A stretch of 64,000 bases of DNA from contig JAECUM010003252.1 in assembly GCA_016617855.1 (NCBI GenBank), positions 32,597-96,596 on the forward strand. The letters run 5' to 3'. Below are positions 27,693-42,600 of this stretch, piece by piece; position 1 is the first letter of the stretch, and each line of letters opens with the position of its first letter. The DNA is from Megalonaias nervosa. Its lineage: Eukaryota > Mollusca > Bivalvia > Unionida > Unionidae. A program made the position numbers and the translations under genes. The notes under the pieces are model-generated. The model ran no database searches. It was not told where the DNA came from and saw only the letters and a list, made by a program, of their open reading frames with translations.

Positions 27693-30600
27693 TTGTTACG
27701 TGTAGGCTTGTACAAAAGTAACAAAAGAAAAGAGTGAAGCCAACAAGCTTTATAAATTTTAACAAAATAATTTATTTCCCTAGAAAACAATGTAAAAATA
27801 GGAAACAGGACTTATGGTTTGTGAATATAATCCAAAAATTAATCCTAAAGTTGAAAAAATATAAGTCCTATCACTAAACAGTTCTAATTGAATCCAGGTT
27901 CGAATCTTGATGAAATTCCAATATGGAAGGCGATGACATCAGATGAGGTCGTTGTACAAATGGCAACAATTCCTCATTGAATCACCATTTATAATGTTCT
28001 GTTTAGAATTCCAGAATAAATTTCCACTGAATGTCTTTGTCTAAGTGTTTTATAAAAAGAAGCAGCACTTGTATAGTTTTCTAGAGAATAAATTATTAAA
28101 TCCCCCAAAATAGATGAACTTCAAAACGTACTAGCCTCAACAATAAAACACTTTGAGCTCTGACGTGTAAAAATTATGACTGATCAATCTACTAGCAAAA
28201 TGGCTGTTTAAGCCTCGATTTTAGATCACATGGTGGCTCACGTGACAGGGTGACGTGATCATTAATTTGAACAGCGCAATAAAAAAAATGCCATTTAGCA
28301 CGTAGCTAGAATAGCCCTATCTAAGAATCAGATTCTCACACTGGAAATGAATTTAAAAATAAAACTGTTTACAACAGAGCTAACACGTAGGCTGAAGATG
28401 ACCTTGGTAATAGCCAATCGTTTTCACTCAATATTTACAAAAACTATGAACCAAGGTGAGCCAAAAATAGTGCTTAAATCATACCTTTGTGTCAAAACAA
28501 AAGACTGAATTTATGGGGGGAAAATATCAAATCCAGTAAAAATAATCATTACAATAAAATATAATAAAACAAAAATAAAAAGAATTTAAAACTAACATAC
28601 AAGCAATTTAATTACACATTCATAACAACACACACACACACACACACATGAAGGCCAATATTTAAACCAAGGACTATTTGAGCAAATTCTACTTCTTTCT
28701 TACTTTAATATGTTAGTGTTTGGTCTTGCTGACCTGGTGTCAGGATAATGTGACTGGATGGGACATCATTCTACATGTCTGTACACATCACTATAAACTG
28801 CCACACTGTGGACGTCATAGCGATATGACTGAAACATTGTTAAAAGCTACATTAAAAATCCAAATCACACACAATTTTCCCACTTGACAACTGTAATTTT
28901 TATTTCTAAAACTGACAAAACTGTAATACATAATCTCACTGACATAACAGAACCTAGCCTCTACATATGTCAAAATATGGTAATAAATGTCTGACCTGGT
29001 AATGAATTTGTCACATTCAAAGATGCTGATCAAAGTGAATTTTTATAGAATATTGTAATTATCTCCAATCTCAAGGTTGATATTTCCAATCTTTGAACAT
29101 ACTGGCATGGCACAGATGATGTGGTGAGAGTTGTCATGAACTGTGCAGATTTGTTCTTTCCACTTTGTAAAATATGGGCTTCATACATGGAAATTAACTT
29201 GCTCAACATGACTTTTGAGCTGTATGGGATAGCTGGGATGTGGAACTGTCATCCCCATAACTTGCACTGGGACAGGGATGCAACATAATCATGCTCTGAA
29301 ATTCAATAAATCATTCCAAACAAAATTTCAGCATATGTCAATGCAAGGCTATATAAGTACCTTTTGATGCATAGCTGCCATGGTCTGCAACAGTGCCATC
29401 TGTGGCGTGACCCCTGTTGTCACAGAAGACTTGGCTGCCTCAAACAATGCCTTCGTATTCAAGGCCATAGCGCTGGGGGGTTCCTTCGTCTCTGTAACAG
29501 TAAATACAGTTCACTATTGATAACAAAAATTTGATACGCTGTCCACTCATTATAAAGCTTCCTAAAATAACATGAACAAGGCTTGATGGTTTCACTGTGC
29601 TTTGAACAAATTAATGACTTTACTTTAGGAGGGAAATGGCAGCAAAGTGCATTTCCAAGGACACACAAAGGCAGCTGTTCAAGGTAGGTATTGAACCTGT
29701 GACACTTGGGTTGTAAGAGTCTAATGCCCTACTAAGGCTCCCTAATTTTACAATGGAATGATCAAGGATACCATTAGAGGGCAACATTTATATCATAGAT
29801 ACTTAAGTGAACTCTATTAACATTAGTTGACTATTAAGAATCATTTCATTTTCACACAAGAATACATGATTAACAAAATAGTTTCATTTGTTACTTTACA
29901 GCACAAGACAAGTGGGTTATAAAGTACCAATACTATCTGAGTAAAGTGCTTTGCTCAAGGACACACCATGACAGAAGTTTTAGGCTGATCCAGTTATAGG
30001 ACCTGAACATACTTCCTTTGAACTGCAAGCCTGGCATGCTAACCAATGAGCTATTGTGGCCACTGCCACCATTAGTTGCCTTTCACAACATTCAGGAGGG
30101 CACACCAGGCCTATTCTGTGGATATTTTTCGTAAGATATTCTGATTGTATAAAAAACACGTGTTTCACCTGTTTCACTGTTCTGATGTATTCCCATCTCC
30201 CATCCAACTTTCAAAAACTCAAAACAACTCTTTTACTTTTGTCTCGCCATGATTATAGGTGACAGTAAGTTTGCTTTTTAGCTGACAAACTATACCTGTT
30301 GTTGTGTTTTCTGTGCTGCTATCTCCCAACATCCTTCCAACTTTCAGCAACTGCTGTCTCATTTTCTCCTTGAAAGTCAAAGGTTTGTTTGGACTCCTGC
30401 TCCTACTCCTGCTCCTACTTCGGGAACTTCTCTGTCTACCTCTGCTTCGGCTTCTACTACGTCTCTCTCGACTGTGACTTCTCCTTTCCTTACTCTGACT
30501 CCTCTGGCTTTTCCTCTCTCGACTTCTGCTGCGTTTGTGTTTTCGTTCGGGACTACGACTCTTTTTTCTTTCTTTACTGTGGCTTCTTTTCATGTCTTTG

Positions 30601-33600
30601 TTTCCAATCTGGCCTCTATCCTTACTGTCCCTTTCTTTGGAAAGTTTATTCAGACTGTGTTTTGGATCTTCACTGTGGCTACTCTTCCTTTCCGTACTCC
30701 GACTTCTATGAACTTTGCTACTACTACTGTCTTTTCTGTCACGACTTCTGGATCTTTTTCTCTCTCTGCTTCCTCTTCTATCTTTGTGTCGACTGTGTGA
30801 TGAATGTCGTTTTTTGTCACGTGATTGAGAATGACTCCTTTTGTGCTTCTTTGATGAGCGATGCTGTAATCAAAAGGTGTTTGAATTATGTTGTTTCTGA
30901 TCCAATATTTGTAAATGTTAACTACCATGACTGTGACAAGTCTTTCATGTACACTCATGCTGTTTTCAACACTGATTCTGCAAACGTTGTCTCTAGTTAC
31001 TGTGAATCAAAATTTTCACAAGAATAAAGATTTGAAAATATTTAGAGAGATGAATTAGTTAAGAGAACCAAAACTGAACTGGAAAAGGGACCACCGTTAT
31101 TTATAATATGGAGAATCTTTCATATTTATTAGTGTGGAAAGGGCAAACTACATTTAAGGAGTCATTAATTTGTGGGCAGGAATGAAGTTTTGCAGAGATC
31201 CTGACAATGAATTACGAGTGTGAGGGTGATGATGAAATTTTCATATCCGTCATATATACAGTTATTTTTCTCACATTCACAGAGACTGATGCTTTACTGG
31301 GTGAAAAGATTTTCCAGGAAATTAAGATAAGGCCATTTTGTACTTTTAACCAATCAGTGTTGAAGCCAACTCTGATATACTTCATCAACAGCATGAATTT
31401 AAAATTATGTCACGTTTGCATCATTTTCATTTAGGACCAACAAGGCTGCATCTAGGACCAACACTGCAGAAAGTCTTCTGGTGGAAAAACAAAGTTAATA
31501 TGACTTTCCATTTATGGAGCAATAACACAATTGTCAAGACAATCACTTGTGGCCATATTGGAAGTCAGACTGGCACTATTTTCATTCAAAACCAACTAGA
31601 CATCACAAGAAATCGTCACTAAATACCCCATGTTTATATCAAAATCCATTCAGGAGTAGCAATAACAATATACTGGATATCTCACCATTTTCATTTAGGA
31701 TAAACTAAATCATTCGATGAATGTGTGTGTGAAGCTTCGTCTTGATCGTCCTAGTAGTTTAGGCATAGTAGTGACAAAATTTTAGTAAATATCTAACAGG
31801 TACCCATTGATCCTAATGATTGGTTACCTGGGTACCCGATCAAAGGGAAATCGTATTAAATATGAACCTGCACTTCACTGTTGTAGGTTCATAAATAACC
31901 CCCCGATAGGTATAAGCGTAATTATTACTAATATGTGGCAAAGAGTGTAATCTGAGTATAAAGATAGCAATCTATATATTACATGCCATAGTTACAGGAA
32001 ACTATGAAGAATGTACATTACATCTGCTACTTACCTGGATCTGCAGTTTTTACATACAAAAGCTCACATTAACTAGTCAACATGTTTAACTTTCACTGAA
32101 TGGTCGTATAGTCAAGTCCAAAAATTCTGCAATAAGCATGATGATGTGCTCAATCTGAAAGCTGAAATACATCACTCTCAAATTCTTCTTTCAAAATTTG
32201 TGAAAAGCTATTGATTTGTCCTTTTCCTGATCCAGCATGTTCTTAAGTTTAATGAAATGCCACTACTTGAATATTTTTCAGTCATATAACATATACTAAC
32301 CACATCGTTAAAGCTTCTTTCACTTAACATTTCCACCATGTTTTTTTCAATACGGACTAGTCAGCTACCTAGGTGTGCATCAAAATATAATGAATCTGTG
32401 ACACATGGTTTCAAATTGAAGAAACCCATCTGTTTTCTTGGAAATGTCATGTACAGTTCGTTACTATAAACAGGAAAGAAGTAAACGGAGGTCTACGCTA
32501 AATAAATGCACAGTAGTCAATAGCCACATGACAGAACTTTGAACTGTACACGCTATTCTGTGTCTCGCTCCTGATGTTGCCAGATATAATTGTTGATCTT
32601 AACTTGTAAATGTTTTCTTTTCTACATGAATTAAATTGGTACCCACTGGCTCATTACCTGGGTTATCAATGGATGGGTACCTGAGTACCTGGATAACACT
32701 TAGGCAGGCATAGTGATAATAAATTTGTTCTAACAGATGGCAAATGACAGGCCATCCCATAAGATCTTCAAGTCTAGGACCAGTCAAGCTAACTAGAAAT
32801 CATAAATATGATGCATATACTATGTAATCTTGAGATATTTCCATATGCACAAGATGCCAGTGCAATATGATGTAATTAAAGTACAAAGTTCAAATATGGG
32901 CGATAAGATAAATTTTGCTGGAAGAAACAAATAAAAAATGACCTAGATATTCTTCATGTTAAGTCTTTCAAAAATTCTTCAGCACAAGCTAACTGAAAAG
33001 CCAAGGTCTGAATGCAAAAGGAGCCATACTTTTTGACTGAAAATTGTAGAAATCGTAACTTCCCTGTGTTCTTACTATAGCATCATACTATCTTTAAGTC
33101 CATCAAAAATTATGTAAAAACAAAATTTGTAATGGACGTCATGGAACAGAACAGGATCAGGTCAGATATAAAGGGATGGAACAGATAAATCAACACAGCT
33201 AACAGTATTTGCTTCCGCTACAGATGTGGCAGGAAAAGGAAATTTCAAAGATGTTATCATATTTTATTTCAGTATATCTGCAGAAAGTAGATCTTACCTT
33301 CTCCCTAGATTTTGACCTTTTCCTTGAGGATTTCTTTTTATTTCTTGACCTTGATCTTCTCTGTGATCTTGACCTCTTTCTGTGCTTTTTCCTTTCAGGT
33401 GATCTTGACCTTGATGCAGCAACCGGGGATTTCTGTTTCTCAGCTGGGGATTTCTGTTTCTCTGCTGGGGATATCTGTTTCTCAGCTGGGGATTTCTGTT
33501 TCTCATCAGACTGGGATTGAGGTGGTTCTACTTGGACTTCCTCCAAAGCTGGCGCTACTTCTACTGTTTCTACAAACATTTCTGGAGAATGTGACCTTGA

Positions 33601-36600
33601 ACTTGAAGGTGATGATGACCTTGACGAATCTGATGAGTCTGATTCAGAGCTCCTCTCCCGCTCTTTGATCCTCTGGAAATAAACACATGTACTAGTGCTA
33701 ATGCCATTAAAAGTACTGTAACTAACACAGAAAAAAACCATATGCAATATCATAGTGCAATCCAAAATTTCAAAGCATGTAGCACGATATTCATGATTGT
33801 GACTGTCCTAAAGGGTCTAAAATCATAAGCTTGACAAAATCTGACCAGGGGATTTGATCAGATCTGAAGGAATTTCGCAAACCCAATTTTAAGCATGTAA
33901 CAAGGGCAAAATATTGACAACAAATTAGACCATACATGTATTTTTATTTAACTATGAATAGGTAGCATACAACCATAGAATGATTTGATATTGCCATAAA
34001 ATGCTCAGTAAAGCATGCAACATCATAACTTTATAACTGTGAGTTTGATAAATAGTGTTATCTTCGTCCAAGTTTTCTATTTAAACAGGCCTGTACAGTC
34101 AAACCTGTTAATAATGGTCACTCATGAGCAAAGGCAAAACTGGCCACTGTGCACAGGTTCACCTTATAAAATCCATTTTTTTTAGCAAATACCATGCACT
34201 GACCATGCAGTAATTAGAATGACCATTGTGACCAGATGACCACTGAACAAAGGCAATTATTATGACAGGTTTGACTGTATTACTATTTTTCCCCAGAAAA
34301 GAATATGATCACATCTCTGCTACTTCTATGAAATTATATACATCACATCTACTTTGATACCATGTTGAACAAAGATCACGTGATCACAGGCTTCCTACAA
34401 ATTCTGACTCCATGTTCCATGCATCTTGTTCACTTTGAGTAAACTTTCTATCATTCCTATGTTTTAGCTTATCTGGATTCTAGAAGCAACATTGGATACT
34501 GACAGGACACAAGAAAGATTTTGTTTCAGTCCTTTTCCCAAACTTTGTTTCTGATTGGGACTAGTCAATTAAAACACTTTCTTTTAATTTAGATGAAAGT
34601 TTTATGATGGGTGACAAGTTTTAGGACTAGAAATGAAGACTTTTAAAGAAGCAAACCGGCTAAGTGTCTCTCTAAAAAAAAAAAGACCAACACTCTACTG
34701 CCCAAAAACAATTTCCTGGAAGTTACAATAGGACCATTTCTTCTTTTAAAGTTCCAGAGTGCTGGAACCATCTGTGATATTCTTTAGTGACAAGATTTCC
34801 AAAACTGGCCACTGTAGCAGCCATATTGGATTTAAGACTGGCAACATTTACATTTAGGACAAATTGAACACTGTTAGAAAACTTTTGGTGAAAACCAAAT
34901 GCTGAAAAGACTCCATTCAGGAGAATTAGTGACAAGACTTCAAGATGTTCAGTATCTGGAGTCAGATAGATGCAAATTTCATTCAGGACCAACCAGAAAT
35001 CATAAAAACCATACATCAATATGACTTTACAAATAGGAGTAGCAATGACAAGATGTTCAAGATGGTTGCCATGGTGGCCATACTCGATGTCAGATCAGCC
35101 CCATGTTCATTTAGTACTAACTAGACATCATAGGAAGTCTTCTGGTGAAATTCGATGATGAAATGACTTTCTGCTCAGGCGGAGCAGCAACAAACAAGAT
35201 TTGAAAGATGGCGGTTGTGGTGGCTAAATTTTATGTCAAATTGCCATCATTGTGATTTCTAGACATCACAAGGCCATTGAGTGAAAATCCCACGCTGATA
35301 CAACCATCAATTCAATCCACGTGGCATCTGAAGTGAAAACCCCATGTTGATATGACCATCAATTTGTGTTTGGCATGATAATAAGGGTTTCCTAATCTGA
35401 ATCCCATACTATCTAAACAACCAGGGGTTAAAATGTACATGAGTGATGAACCCAATAAAATGGTTAGGGTGCAAGAGTCCCAGTATTATACATTCTTTAC
35501 AGATTAATTCTTACATGATTTGTCAAGTTATAGCTGCCTTGAAGAATGTGTCTTTGTGGCATGAGTTATACTTGCATATTTGCCCTGAAAAAGCCCAATG
35601 AGAACAAGTTTTTCAATTCTACTGAGTAATTTGCTTTGTCAATACCTGTTTGTCATTTTCCGTTTGGTAAATTATCATGGAACTCCCATTCACCATCAAA
35701 TGGTTACTAGAACACCTGCTAAGAATTCAAACCATACAGATCAGGTTCAAGTCCTTCCCAGTATTCCTTAATATGGTGTTCCCTCATGGCATGGCGTCTC
35801 AGTATAACACTACATCTTTTATAAGGTATGTAAAGTCATGGATCCCATTACCTTATGTAAAAAGTGAATCTATGTATTAAAATACCAGAGTACGAAGTCT
35901 CAAAATAACTGTCCCTTTCAAAATGAATGTGTGGTCATGGATCCCAATATATTATATCATTTTAATACCATCTCTATCAATGCTTTTCAACCTAAAACCG
36001 AATGATGTGGCCCAAATAACATATTGAGGAGGCCCATCTTACACGTTGAAAACAAAAGTAGAAAACGTTTCAAATATACTTGGTAGACATTTAACTGTGT
36101 AGAAATGAGAGGTACTATAGGATTAAATGATCATGGTTGGGTATTTATCAATGTGTAAATTTTACCTAATCACTCACAAAATAAAGTTCAAAGGACTTAA
36201 ATACCCAAATATGATCGTTTAATCTTTATAATTCCAATGTACTTCCTTTCTGTCAACAGATAAGCAGATTTCATCAGTAAAACATTCACTTTTATGTAGA
36301 CCAAACTTTTCTTTCATTAGCCTCTAAACTGCGACAGAATACATAGCCTGATCTTCGCTAGCCAAGAGTTGTCGAGTCTTTAAACAGTAATATTGGGTAG
36401 TGTCACTGCTGGTCATGCCAGATATATGTTGTTATGATCATTATTTTAATAAAAAAAACCCAAATGGTTGATGCTGTTTAAACCAGGCTATTCTTTGCTT
36501 CTAATATTATTCTTGTGTATAGCATTTTGTTACTTTCCATCTTTCAAAAGCAAAATCGTATCCATTTTTTAGTGAGATCCCTTGCTGACTTTTTATAACA

Positions 36601-39600
36601 GCTGCTGGAACATGTTTTTGAAGTGAAATGCAGTAATTTCCAAAGACTGACTTGCATAGCCTTCCATATGCCTTCTTTGGCAAAAGGGGTGAGTGTTGGA
36701 GTGCAGGAAGGTCTGTGCAATTACATTGTTTTACCTTCTAATGGCTGATTATAACCTGGGGTTTGTAAATTTTGATTGGGAATCACTAGAGTTGGTGGGC
36801 CAGGGCTTGTTGTTATTATTAGGGTTTAAGGCATTGATATAGATAACACTTCACATCAAATGACCTGGAAACGGGAAACCAACTGTAGTCTGCAGAATTT
36901 ATTGATGTGCAAAAAATTCCAGATCAGTATTACATGACCATTTACATCCAATCAAATTGTAGAAAACGTGGTAAATTCATAAAAATTGGAATTATAACAG
37001 CATACTGATTTGCATTACATTACTATGATACTGTCAAAAAACAGAAAACATTTTTTTAAATGTGACAGAAGTTGTGTGGGTGTGGCCACATAATGAGCAC
37101 CAAGTATGGCTTACTATGGTAAATAGATCAAGAACCAATGGCTTGTAGAATACTTAGTATAAATGTGTCCTCACCTACAACACTGAACACATTTATGTCC
37201 CCTTTCAACAGCATTGAGGCGAGGTATCACTGTACCTACCCTGTGCACAATACCTTGAGTTATTCTCTTTTATTATTATTTTGCCCCAGTAAACCTGGCA
37301 TAATGGTAATGATACAGAGAATGGAGCCAAAAGTAGCTGGAAATTTTTTATCTAAAATATCCATGCTTGCAGCAGTGGCACCTAAATCCTAAGGATAGTA
37401 ACATAATTGGCACTCATTGGTAATTTACTTTGGCAAAAGACATTTTTTATTTTTAAACTAGAGAGCTTCCACTCACACAAAATATTGTGTAAACTTGTAG
37501 CTTAAAATCCTTCCCATCCTTGCAACTCATCATTTCAATTTTTTGTTTATTTTCCATGCTGAAATGCCAATACCCCCTGGGTGAGGATTGAACAAACACC
37601 ATCCATTAGAGATATTTTAGCTGCCCTCCTATACTGAAATTGCAGATACCTCTCTAAGCAAGGAATAAACCAACACCACACATTAGTGATAGTTTAGCTG
37701 CCCTCCTGTACTGAAATTGCAGATACCTCTCTAAGCAAGGAATAAACACACACACACACATTAGTGATAGTTTAGCTGCCCTCCTGTACTAAGACTGTCA
37801 TTCAATTGCAGATACCTCTCTAAGCAAGTATAAACAAACAGCACACATTACTGATAGCTGCCCTACTCCACTAAGACTGTCCTTCAATTGCAGATACCTC
37901 TCTAAGCAAGGAATAAACAAACACCATACATTATTGATAGCTGCCCTACTCCACTAAGACCGTCATTCAATTGCTGATATCCATCTTCGCAAGTAATGAA
38001 CCACCACACGATAGTGATGGAGTAAATTAATCAATTCCATTGACCAGCATTAGCAAAAAATGCGCAGACAGAACCAAGTCCTAAATCAATGACAGTCATG
38101 TGTTGTTCTACCCTACAATGTAAATAAGTACTACATAATAATTAGTATCAACCATCAGCACCTACCTCTACTGTAACAACTTAGGGGTAAATTTACTAAT
38201 ATATGAAACTGCTGGTTCAACCCCTATGGACATGTGATTATCCTTAAACAAATGTGTTCCCTTCTTTTAAGCAGAAGCATCCATTCTACATACTTTATAA
38301 GCCCTCAATGCCAGGATGCTTTTTGCCGAAAATGGAAAAAAATTGGTAGGGTGGTTCTTTAGAAGCTTCAAATAGCAATTGTTGATGGATGCATGATACA
38401 CAATGGACATATGACCATACTCAGTCTGACCTGGCATAGGTGAACTCTACACAAAATGACAATATCTGTACTGTGATCATGTAACTCTGATGACCTACGA
38501 CAGTGTGGGAAATAACTTCAATGCAAACCGTAATAATGGCATGGTGAATAGGTGGAAATAAGGACGGACAGGGGTAACAATACATGCCCTTACCACTGTC
38601 GTGGTAGCAGGATACGACCTGTACTCAATTTCTGGCAAGAAAAAAAGACCAAGACTATACTGAAGATAGAGATGTTTCTGTATTATAAGAAGGTATCCTT
38701 TCTCTTAAAAATAATCATTAGACAGATCACATTGTTTTGTTAGCAAACCCAAATTTTGCATGCTAATGCCACTATGGTAGCCAAACAAGTGCTAAAAGTG
38801 TCTTGGTATCTCTTAACCTAATGCAGGCAAAATAACAAGAGGTCTACAAAATATCATCAAACATAAAACAATAATATATAATCTTCACAAATAACCCTAA
38901 CTGTTAACTAAATACCTACAGAAATATAACAATTCTGCCAAAGAAAATGTAATGATATCATCAGCATTTTATGTGTCTTACCTATCTTCATACTTACTTG
39001 TACACTGGAACATCACCCTTGTGGTGATTTTGAAGGTCTGCCATGTCCCACATTTGCTGTTTTGTATTTTTTGCAAATTTTCAGGAAACCTATGATAGGT
39101 AAGTAACTATGTCAGAATGGAATATATAGAATGTACAGTTACCGTGGCAACAACTGCCAGTCAGTGGCATAATTTACATTACTTAGCAAGTTTTGTTGTT
39201 ATCTCACAAGACCAAGCTTGTCTTGACACAAGAACATTTCTGAATAGTATGCAGTTGACATGCCATGTTCCTGTGAAATCAGACTGCTCTGGTAAAATCA
39301 TTGTTTTACTATGACTTTGAAAATAAAAGTTGTACCCCACACCCACCCCAATCACTTACAGTAAACACAAAGTATATTCACCATTTTGTACTTGTACATG
39401 TGAAGTATCAACTGCATTACTCTCTACTACACAGTGAAATGTCCAGGTAATGTGAGTCATGTCCAAAATTGAAAACTAAATGGTGCTGTTTTAAGAGAAG
39501 ACCAGTAATTTTCAGCCCAAGGAATCACCAGCTGCAATCAGTCCTTGCAGGGAAACAGCTAAATGTACCCTTACATTGGCCAGGTAGACTCTACCCATGC

Positions 39601-42600
39601 ATGTGAAGTTAAGTTTCATCTGGTGTGAAGTAAAGTTATTATATTTAACCACCACATGTCAATTCAATACACTTAGCAGCATCATACACCAGCACAAGTG
39701 CAATATGGTAAATACACTGCATGTCCTGTAATTCATACAAGAACCCACCCACCCACACCACCTATCACATATATTTCACCATCCATTTAAATTATTAGAA
39801 AAAATATGGTACTTGTGTATCATTAGAAGAATGCACAGCGTCAACCGTTTGTATATTCTGATACTCTATTGACCTAAAACAATTTCCAGAAATCCACAGA
39901 AAATCTATTTCTACCATTTATTCATCTGATGTCCAAGCAGTGAAACCATTTTTGAATATTTTTTATAACTCCAACATTCTAAATTTGGTAAGAAAATATT
40001 TCCTTATATGACCAAGTTAAATGCTTACCAGACAACTAAATCTGACCAAGTTATCATGCTCACCAGATAGCTAAATCTGCTATGACATTTTTACCTTGGT
40101 GCCAATGTTATGGATAGATCTCACTAACTCCTCCCAGATTTTATCTAAGCAATTTCAATTTTGTGACCATTTTCTTTCATATCATCTCTGCCAGGGCAAT
40201 AGGTCAAAACTGTAATCAAGGCTCCTATTAACAGGTTTATTTTTTAAATAAGATTTTTTTACATCCTTGCAAAGAGTTGTTAAAAGCAGAAAATAGCAAA
40301 ATGACCAAATTATAACACAAGACTATTGGCATGTAACATCATTTTACGTGAATACCTGCTATGGATGTTTCTGTACTTTTTGTGACACAAATAGCCTAGT
40401 TGAAAAGCCACACACACACACACACACAAAAATTTTTCCTTCCAGTTGTTACCTAAGATAATACCAAATTGCCTGTAATTTATTGTACTCTAATTACTTG
40501 TATGCCATCACTCCATAAACAAGGATAGGGTCTGGGTGTCAAGCCCACAATCAAAGCAATCCTGTAAAATGTGAACTTGACCCAAAGGTCAAAAGGTTGG
40601 GTGGGATCAGTATAGAATGCATTAAACTAGCTTCATCATGAATCATTTAAAGTATGAGAAAATCCATCAAAAGGTTTAGTTAATATCAAGATATGAAAAA
40701 AAATTATTTACAAAACAAAATGTTGACACTAATTCCACTAGTAGAGAAGTGAATGGTATATCTCGCTTTTGGACTAATATAGGCTCTCCAAAAAATTGAA
40801 TTTTGTATCGAGGATGTAGTTTTGTATTTGTGCAAACATTGGAAGAAGTTTTTGAATCTGCTGATATGTATTCTATATTTGACACAATACTGCATATTCC
40901 TTAAGATATGTACATCCCTATTTTGGCATAAAAATATCCAGTGACGAGTGCATGTCTAGTTATCCTCCAGGAATTGAATAAAGGGGCACGGTACTTATCT
41001 GCAAAACAACTGCACTCTAAACCAAATAAATGGACTTTAAATGTGCATCTAATGCTCACCTTATTTCATCATGAATTGTTAGTGCCTTTATGAATAATAA
41101 TACTGTAATATCAGAAATATTTGTGAGGGACCAATTCCAAGACACGAGGAAAAATTAGCCAAGTACAGTGGTCCCCCTCTTATACGGCCACCCCTTCTGC
41201 ACCGGGAAAGTAGCCTTACAAGACCAGTGGCCTTTCCAGAGAGGGACTAAATTTTTGGTGAGAAGTATATGTAATGTACGTAGTATGAAAGCTACATTCT
41301 TCAAAGCATTTAATATCTTCATTTAAAAGTAACATTAATTATTAAAAGGTTCTTCTTGTTATAATAATAGACTTATTTCAATTGAATATACATTAATAGT
41401 TCTTATTCTTGGCATAAGCATGACGCGTGAGCGGGTGTTGTTGTCATGCACATTGCAAAAACCATTCAAAAATGTCATTTAAATCTTGGTACATACATAA
41501 TTCTCTTCCCATTTGCTCCATTTTCCCACTGCTGCTGAATAACCTCCTTATCGGTGGCCTATCAAGAGGGGGACCACTGTATTGATAATGAAACACTATG
41601 TACATACACTAATTATAGCAGAGTGTTAAAGTTCACACTTCACTGATTTTCAGACAAAGCCACTGTATCAATATGTCAGTCAAGTCTTGTGGTACACAAT
41701 GGTTATCAGCTAAATGATCCTAAATTGCAGAATTAAACAAGTCCAGTTTTCTCATAAACAGTGATTATTAGGTCTGATCTGTCATTCAATATCATGTGAG
41801 CTGCATTTATCCATTCAGCATGAATTGGCTTAATTAATGAGGTTATAAGATCCATTAATACAATGCAATGATAGTCACCAGTAACATCCTTTATCACCAA
41901 TTATTGTGACTTGTATGTAATGTATAAACAATTTATTTTACAAGGCCTTTTTTTTCACTTTTCTTTCATGCACCCTTTAAACTTCCTGGATGAAACTTAA
42001 AAAGAATGCAATAACCAGTCTCTAGCAGTTAGTGTACCCTTAGATCTTGTACATTTGAGATTGTGGTCTACTGCTAAAAGGTAACAGGGTTGATATTCAG
42101 TTTTTAGCTTTGACCATACCCGTTCATTTGATATAAGGACAATTCATGTTTAAAAGATAATCCCTTTAATCTACTCAACTGTGTGTGAAAACATCTTATT
42201 ATACACACTACTGCGTGTAGTTCAGTTCCAATAATTAAAGACTTTTATGCATCATTGTGGTGTCAAGAAACTCTGACCTGCAATGCAATGTGTGTAGTGT
42301 GTTTTGGGCAAAGGAATATTGCCATTTATGATCATAAAATACTGAAACTGAATAAAATATACTGGTGACTGTTTTTGTTTTCAGGATACAAATAGTGGCA
42401 CTGTGAGTGGGAACACCATGAGCAGTTCAATTATAAAAAAAGACCTCCTTTATCACTGTTTATGCATTATGGCATGGTATTGATCTTTGACAAAATGAAT
42501 AGTCCAAACTTTGAGCACAGCAGTATTGCCTGTTACAATCAGAAATTAAATCAGGTGAATTTATTGACTGATTTTGTTATCAAAACACAACAAGAGGTAT

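Noticed and set aside
30389..31027. A plus-strand frame of 212 codons, rich in Ser, Phe and Cys
   Set aside because: Shadow of the RS-domain exon on the other strand. The Arg/Ser codon pattern read backwards gives long open frames.
33209..33668. Plus-strand frames over the SR exon
   Set aside because: Antisense shadows of RSRC2-like exon 4.
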